DNA of 22,232 bases from Pelargonium nanum. Taxonomy: Eukaryota; Streptophyta; Magnoliopsida; Geraniales; Geraniaceae. Below are positions 19,911 to 22,232 of the stretch, piece after piece. The translations under genes were made by a program, and so were the position numbers. Location: assembly GCA_036897485.1 (NCBI GenBank), contig JAYMTF010001620.1, positions 1-22,232 of the forward strand, given 5' to 3'. How positions within the stretch are numbered: the stretch's first letter is position 1; each line of letters starts with the position of its first letter. The notes under the pieces were generated by a model. It had not been told where the DNA came from, did no database searches, and saw nothing but the letters and a program-made list of their open reading frames with translations.

Positions 19911-20209
19911 ACCGTTCGAACAACACTGTTTATTGTTAAATGAATTAAAGATAATTATTTGAATTTCAATTTTAACGAAAAAATTATTTGTCACAAATTC
20001 CGCATAGTTATACAAAAGCATATGCATCATGATTAAAGTTTTTTTTTTATGTACAAAATTAGGTCCACATAAGCAACAACTGGTATAGATGTTGGTTTAA
20101 CTAATAATTTGATTTTGGGCTCTTTTCAATTCATAATGAGAGTTAATTGGTATAAGAGGTAAACAACCGAAAATTATGTTAAACGACTTTCAAACCATAG
20201 ACATTTCCG
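19911..20209. other. AT-rich spacer, nothing recognised
   Basis: No credible frame or repeat on either strand. It lies between the LINE relic and the foldback element. Confidence 0.5.
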
Positions 20210-21023
20210 GTATCGTATGGTAACGGAAAAGTTACTTTTTCGAGAATGTTTATTTTCCGGAGAAAGTTGATAAGGGCATTTGACACATGGGAAAATGAAG
20301 GGAAAATTCAAAATCCTATATTGTTGAAAGTGAATGCTATGTTTGGTTCAAAATTGTAAAAAGTGGATAAAAAGTTAGAAATATTGAACAATTACTTAAT
20401 TGTCCCTTTAATTTAAATACTAAATGATGCATGAATTTAAGAAAACTTTCATAAAACAAACTTGTTTATGCAAACAAGATTGGTTGGATTAGCCCACTTT
20501 TCCGTAGGTTATATATTTACCCAAGTAGTTGCACGTAAAATGATAAAAACTGACAAGTAAATGTAAATGTTGACACAAAAATTAACAATTATGAAATAAT
20601 TCGTTATAAATTTTTTAAAAAATATCATATACAACCCAAAGAAAATGTTATATTTATACTTTAACTAGTTTATTGGTAATTTAGTAAAAAAAAAAAGAGA
20701 GAGAAAATTGAATTTTTATCTCAAATAGCATGAGAGTAATTTTAAAAATACTACCGTATTAAGGACATTTAAGATTACAAATTAAGGGTAGAAAAATCAT
20801 GTGACTTTCCCACCACTTGGAAAAGTTCATAGGAATCTAAAATTCCAACCCCCCCATGGAATTTAAAATCCCATGAACTCGGGAAAGTTAACACACTTGG
20901 GAATCCTACTTTCTCATCTCTTTCCTTTGACTTTTTTCCCAAACATAGTATTCTACTTTGACCAACAACTTGCCCTTATCACCATCACTTTCCCTTATCA
21001 AAAAATTGATTCCCAAACAACAC
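20210..21023. mobile_element. Candidate foldback transposon, copy 1
   Basis: The left end (GTATCGTATGGTAAC) and the right end read inward (GTGTTGTTTGGGAAT) are imperfect inverted copies. Further in, GATAAGGGCA, TTTTCCC-type tracts, CTATGTTTGG and CATGGGATTTTAAATTCC-like words recur in inverted order. The right arm also matches a third copy at the right edge of the window. The middle is AT-rich and non-coding. The ends are approximate, and no target duplication is established. Confidence 0.5.
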
Positions 21024-21048
21024 GTAAAAGTTCAATCTATCAATTAAC

Positions 21049-21543
21049 TTGCAAATATTTTTACAAAAGAAAATAAATAACAAAATTGACGGGCTAATAA
21101 AAACAGAAGTTGTTCGCTGGCATGTCCAAGTATCTCCGGTGTGTTCTCGCTATGGGTGGGGCGTGGCAATTAAGGTTTGGCGGGACTCCGGTCAGTTACA
21201 GATGGTCGCAACGGCTTCTGATCCAGCTGATTGGTTTCACAACCTGTTGCAGCTGCGAGATGAAGCTAAATTGGCTGATGGCCTGTATTTGGCTTGGGGG
21301 CTATGAAAGGCCCGCAATGAGTGGGTATGGAACAAGCGGGCTCCGTTAATGAGTTTACCTATTGAAAGAAAAGATCTTACTTATTTCCTACAGATACAGG
21401 ACAAAAGGCTTCTTAAGTCCATGGGTCATCTCCTACTTATTAGATTAATATTTTGGGTTGTGATCTCCTCAATGAGAGCCACCCAAAGCGAAAGAGCTAG
21501 GCGACCTCGATTAATCCGTGTTACCCGAGAGTGGAACGTGTAG
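21049..21543 (+). pseudogene. LINE zf-RVT-like remnant with internal stop
   Basis: One frame runs 165 codons with a single internal TGA at 21304. Around it the reading is AKLADGLYLAWGL, stop, KARNEWVWNKRAP, which matches the plant LINE pattern LAWGIWKARNE; the stop most simply replaces Trp (TGG to TGA). Upstream, CSRYGWGVAIKVW and ADWFHNLLQLRDEA fit the zf-RVT region that sits between reverse transcriptase and RNase H in such elements. It is a dead fragment, on the opposite strand to the RNase H relic at 19 kb. Confidence 0.6.
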
Positions 21544-21879
21544 TGGATCGCCACAGACGTCAGATTTAAAAAGAGGTGCAACAATATGAAACTCACATAG
21601 AATTAATATCATGTACCAAAATACATCTTTTGTTTGAGTTCTCTCACCGATTAGACCGTCTAATTTGTGGTGTAGCACTAAAACAGTCTTATCTTTACAT
21701 TGAAAACTATATAGTAAAAAACAATTGCAGATTTTTGTTAGAATTTGAAGAGAAATGAAGCAAAAAATATTTTTGGTAGGAATTGAATTGAAGACCATTA
21801 TAGGTTGGGTGTGAGTAGCATATTACTAATTCATACTATGAGCCGAATTATTTGAAATTACTAAAATTGTTAACTACAT
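21544..21879. other. Unrecognised repeat-like sequence
   Basis: No credible gene. The stretch around 21640-21670 (CTCTCACCGATTAGACCGTC) and 21800-21845 (GGTTGGGTGTGAGTAGCATA) has the look of dispersed plant repeat DNA, but I cannot name a family. Confidence 0.35.
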
Positions 21880-22060
21880 TAGGAATGACAATAGGGCAGG
21901 GCGGGGCGTTTGCATTTCCCGACCCATCCCTGTCTATTTTTCTTCCATCATCTATGCCTCATTTCTCATCGGGAAGAAATCTCCGACTCCATCTTTTCCG
22001 CCGTCAGGTTATCATTCTCCGCGGTGCTCCGTTATTTCTAAATGTTCATAAATTATAAAA
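21880..22060 (+). mobile_element. GC-rich hAT-like element end
   Basis: TAGGAATGACAATAGGGCAG starts at 21880 and leads into GGGCGGGGCGTTT, CCCGACCCATCCCTGTC and CCGCGGTGCTCCG. A terminus like TAGGGATGGCAATGGGGCGG is common in non-autonomous hAT elements of plants. No matching right end is visible before the next repeat begins at about 22080, so the copy is truncated or its end has diverged. Confidence 0.45.
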
Positions 22061-22079
22061 TTATTTGAATATTATATAT

Positions 22080-22232
22080 AGGTATCGTTTGGGAACTGTT
22101 TTTTTGATAAGGGCAAGTTGAGAGTCAAACTAAAATCCTACATTTGGTAAAATAGTCAATGAAAGTGAGTGGGAAAATAACATTCTCATGTTGGGTAATT
22201 TTCCCATATACATGGGAATCTGAAATCCCATG
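22080..22232 (+). mobile_element. Start of a second copy of the 20.2-21.0 kb foldback family
   Basis: GGTATCGTTTGGGAACTG, then TTTTTGATAAGGGCAAGTTG, then GAGTCAAACTAAAATCC, and finally CATGGGAATCTGAAATCCCA matches the reverse complement of the right arm at about 20811-21023 in the same order. It is cut by the window edge. The last 20 bases form a small palindrome. Confidence 0.6.

Noticed and set aside
19558..19926. 122-codon frame as a functional RNase H gene
   Set aside because: The domain is frameshifted and interrupted by a TRIM element, and lacks the continuous catalytic order; it is a relic.
1..22232. CRISPR arrays, tRNA or rRNA genes
   Set aside because: No regular spacer-repeat pattern, cloverleaf or rRNA core was seen; the only tRNA-like words belong to the SINE and the TRIM primer site.

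Overview
The window is plant nuclear DNA, most likely from a eudicot. It is AT-rich, has GT-AG introns, microsatellites and decayed transposons, and carries one large split gene whose product matches a plant-specific full-size peroxisomal ABC transporter. I see no bacterial or viral gene, no rRNA or tRNA gene and no CRISPR array.

The central object is a complete minus-strand gene for the peroxisomal ABC transporter of subfamily D (ABCD1, also called COMATOSE, CTS, PXA1 or PED3). I could place all 25 coding exons between 16264 (ATG) and 1677 (end of TGA). Every junction is GT-AG, every phase agrees, and the coding sum is 4017 nt, giving 1338 residues; I remember the Arabidopsis protein as about 1337. 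Exons 1-2 give the basic N-terminus, exons 3-6 TMD1, 7-9 NBD1, 10-11 a linker, 12-19 TMD2, and 20-25 NBD2 and the C-terminus. The protein should import acyl-CoAs and related substrates (fatty acids, jasmonate and auxin precursors) into peroxisomes for beta-oxidation.

Upstream of the ATG (16.3-18.8 kb) is a probable multi-exon 5' UTR. Several exon-like segments there are open reading frames. The last three stay in frame with the transporter ATG, and an upstream spliced frame of 101 codons can be traced. This is the least explained part of the window. The promoter side (about 18.76-18.81 kb) has a TATA-like box and a CT-rich leader.

The introns host transposon remnants: a foldback element with target duplication in intron 5, an Au-type SINE in intron 7, a hAT-like MITE in intron 24, and a CT microsatellite that makes up half of the 86-bp intron 18.

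From 18.9 kb to the right end there is a transposon graveyard: a minus-strand RNase H-like remnant of a LINE interrupted by a TRIM-like miniature LTR element (with tRNA-Met type primer site and three 72-bp tandem repeats), a foldback element at 20.2-21.0 kb, a plus-strand LINE zf-RVT-like remnant with an internal stop, a GC-rich hAT-like end, and the start of another copy of the foldback family at the right edge. The left end (1-1430) holds a hAT-like terminus and unrecognised, probably decayed repeat DNA.
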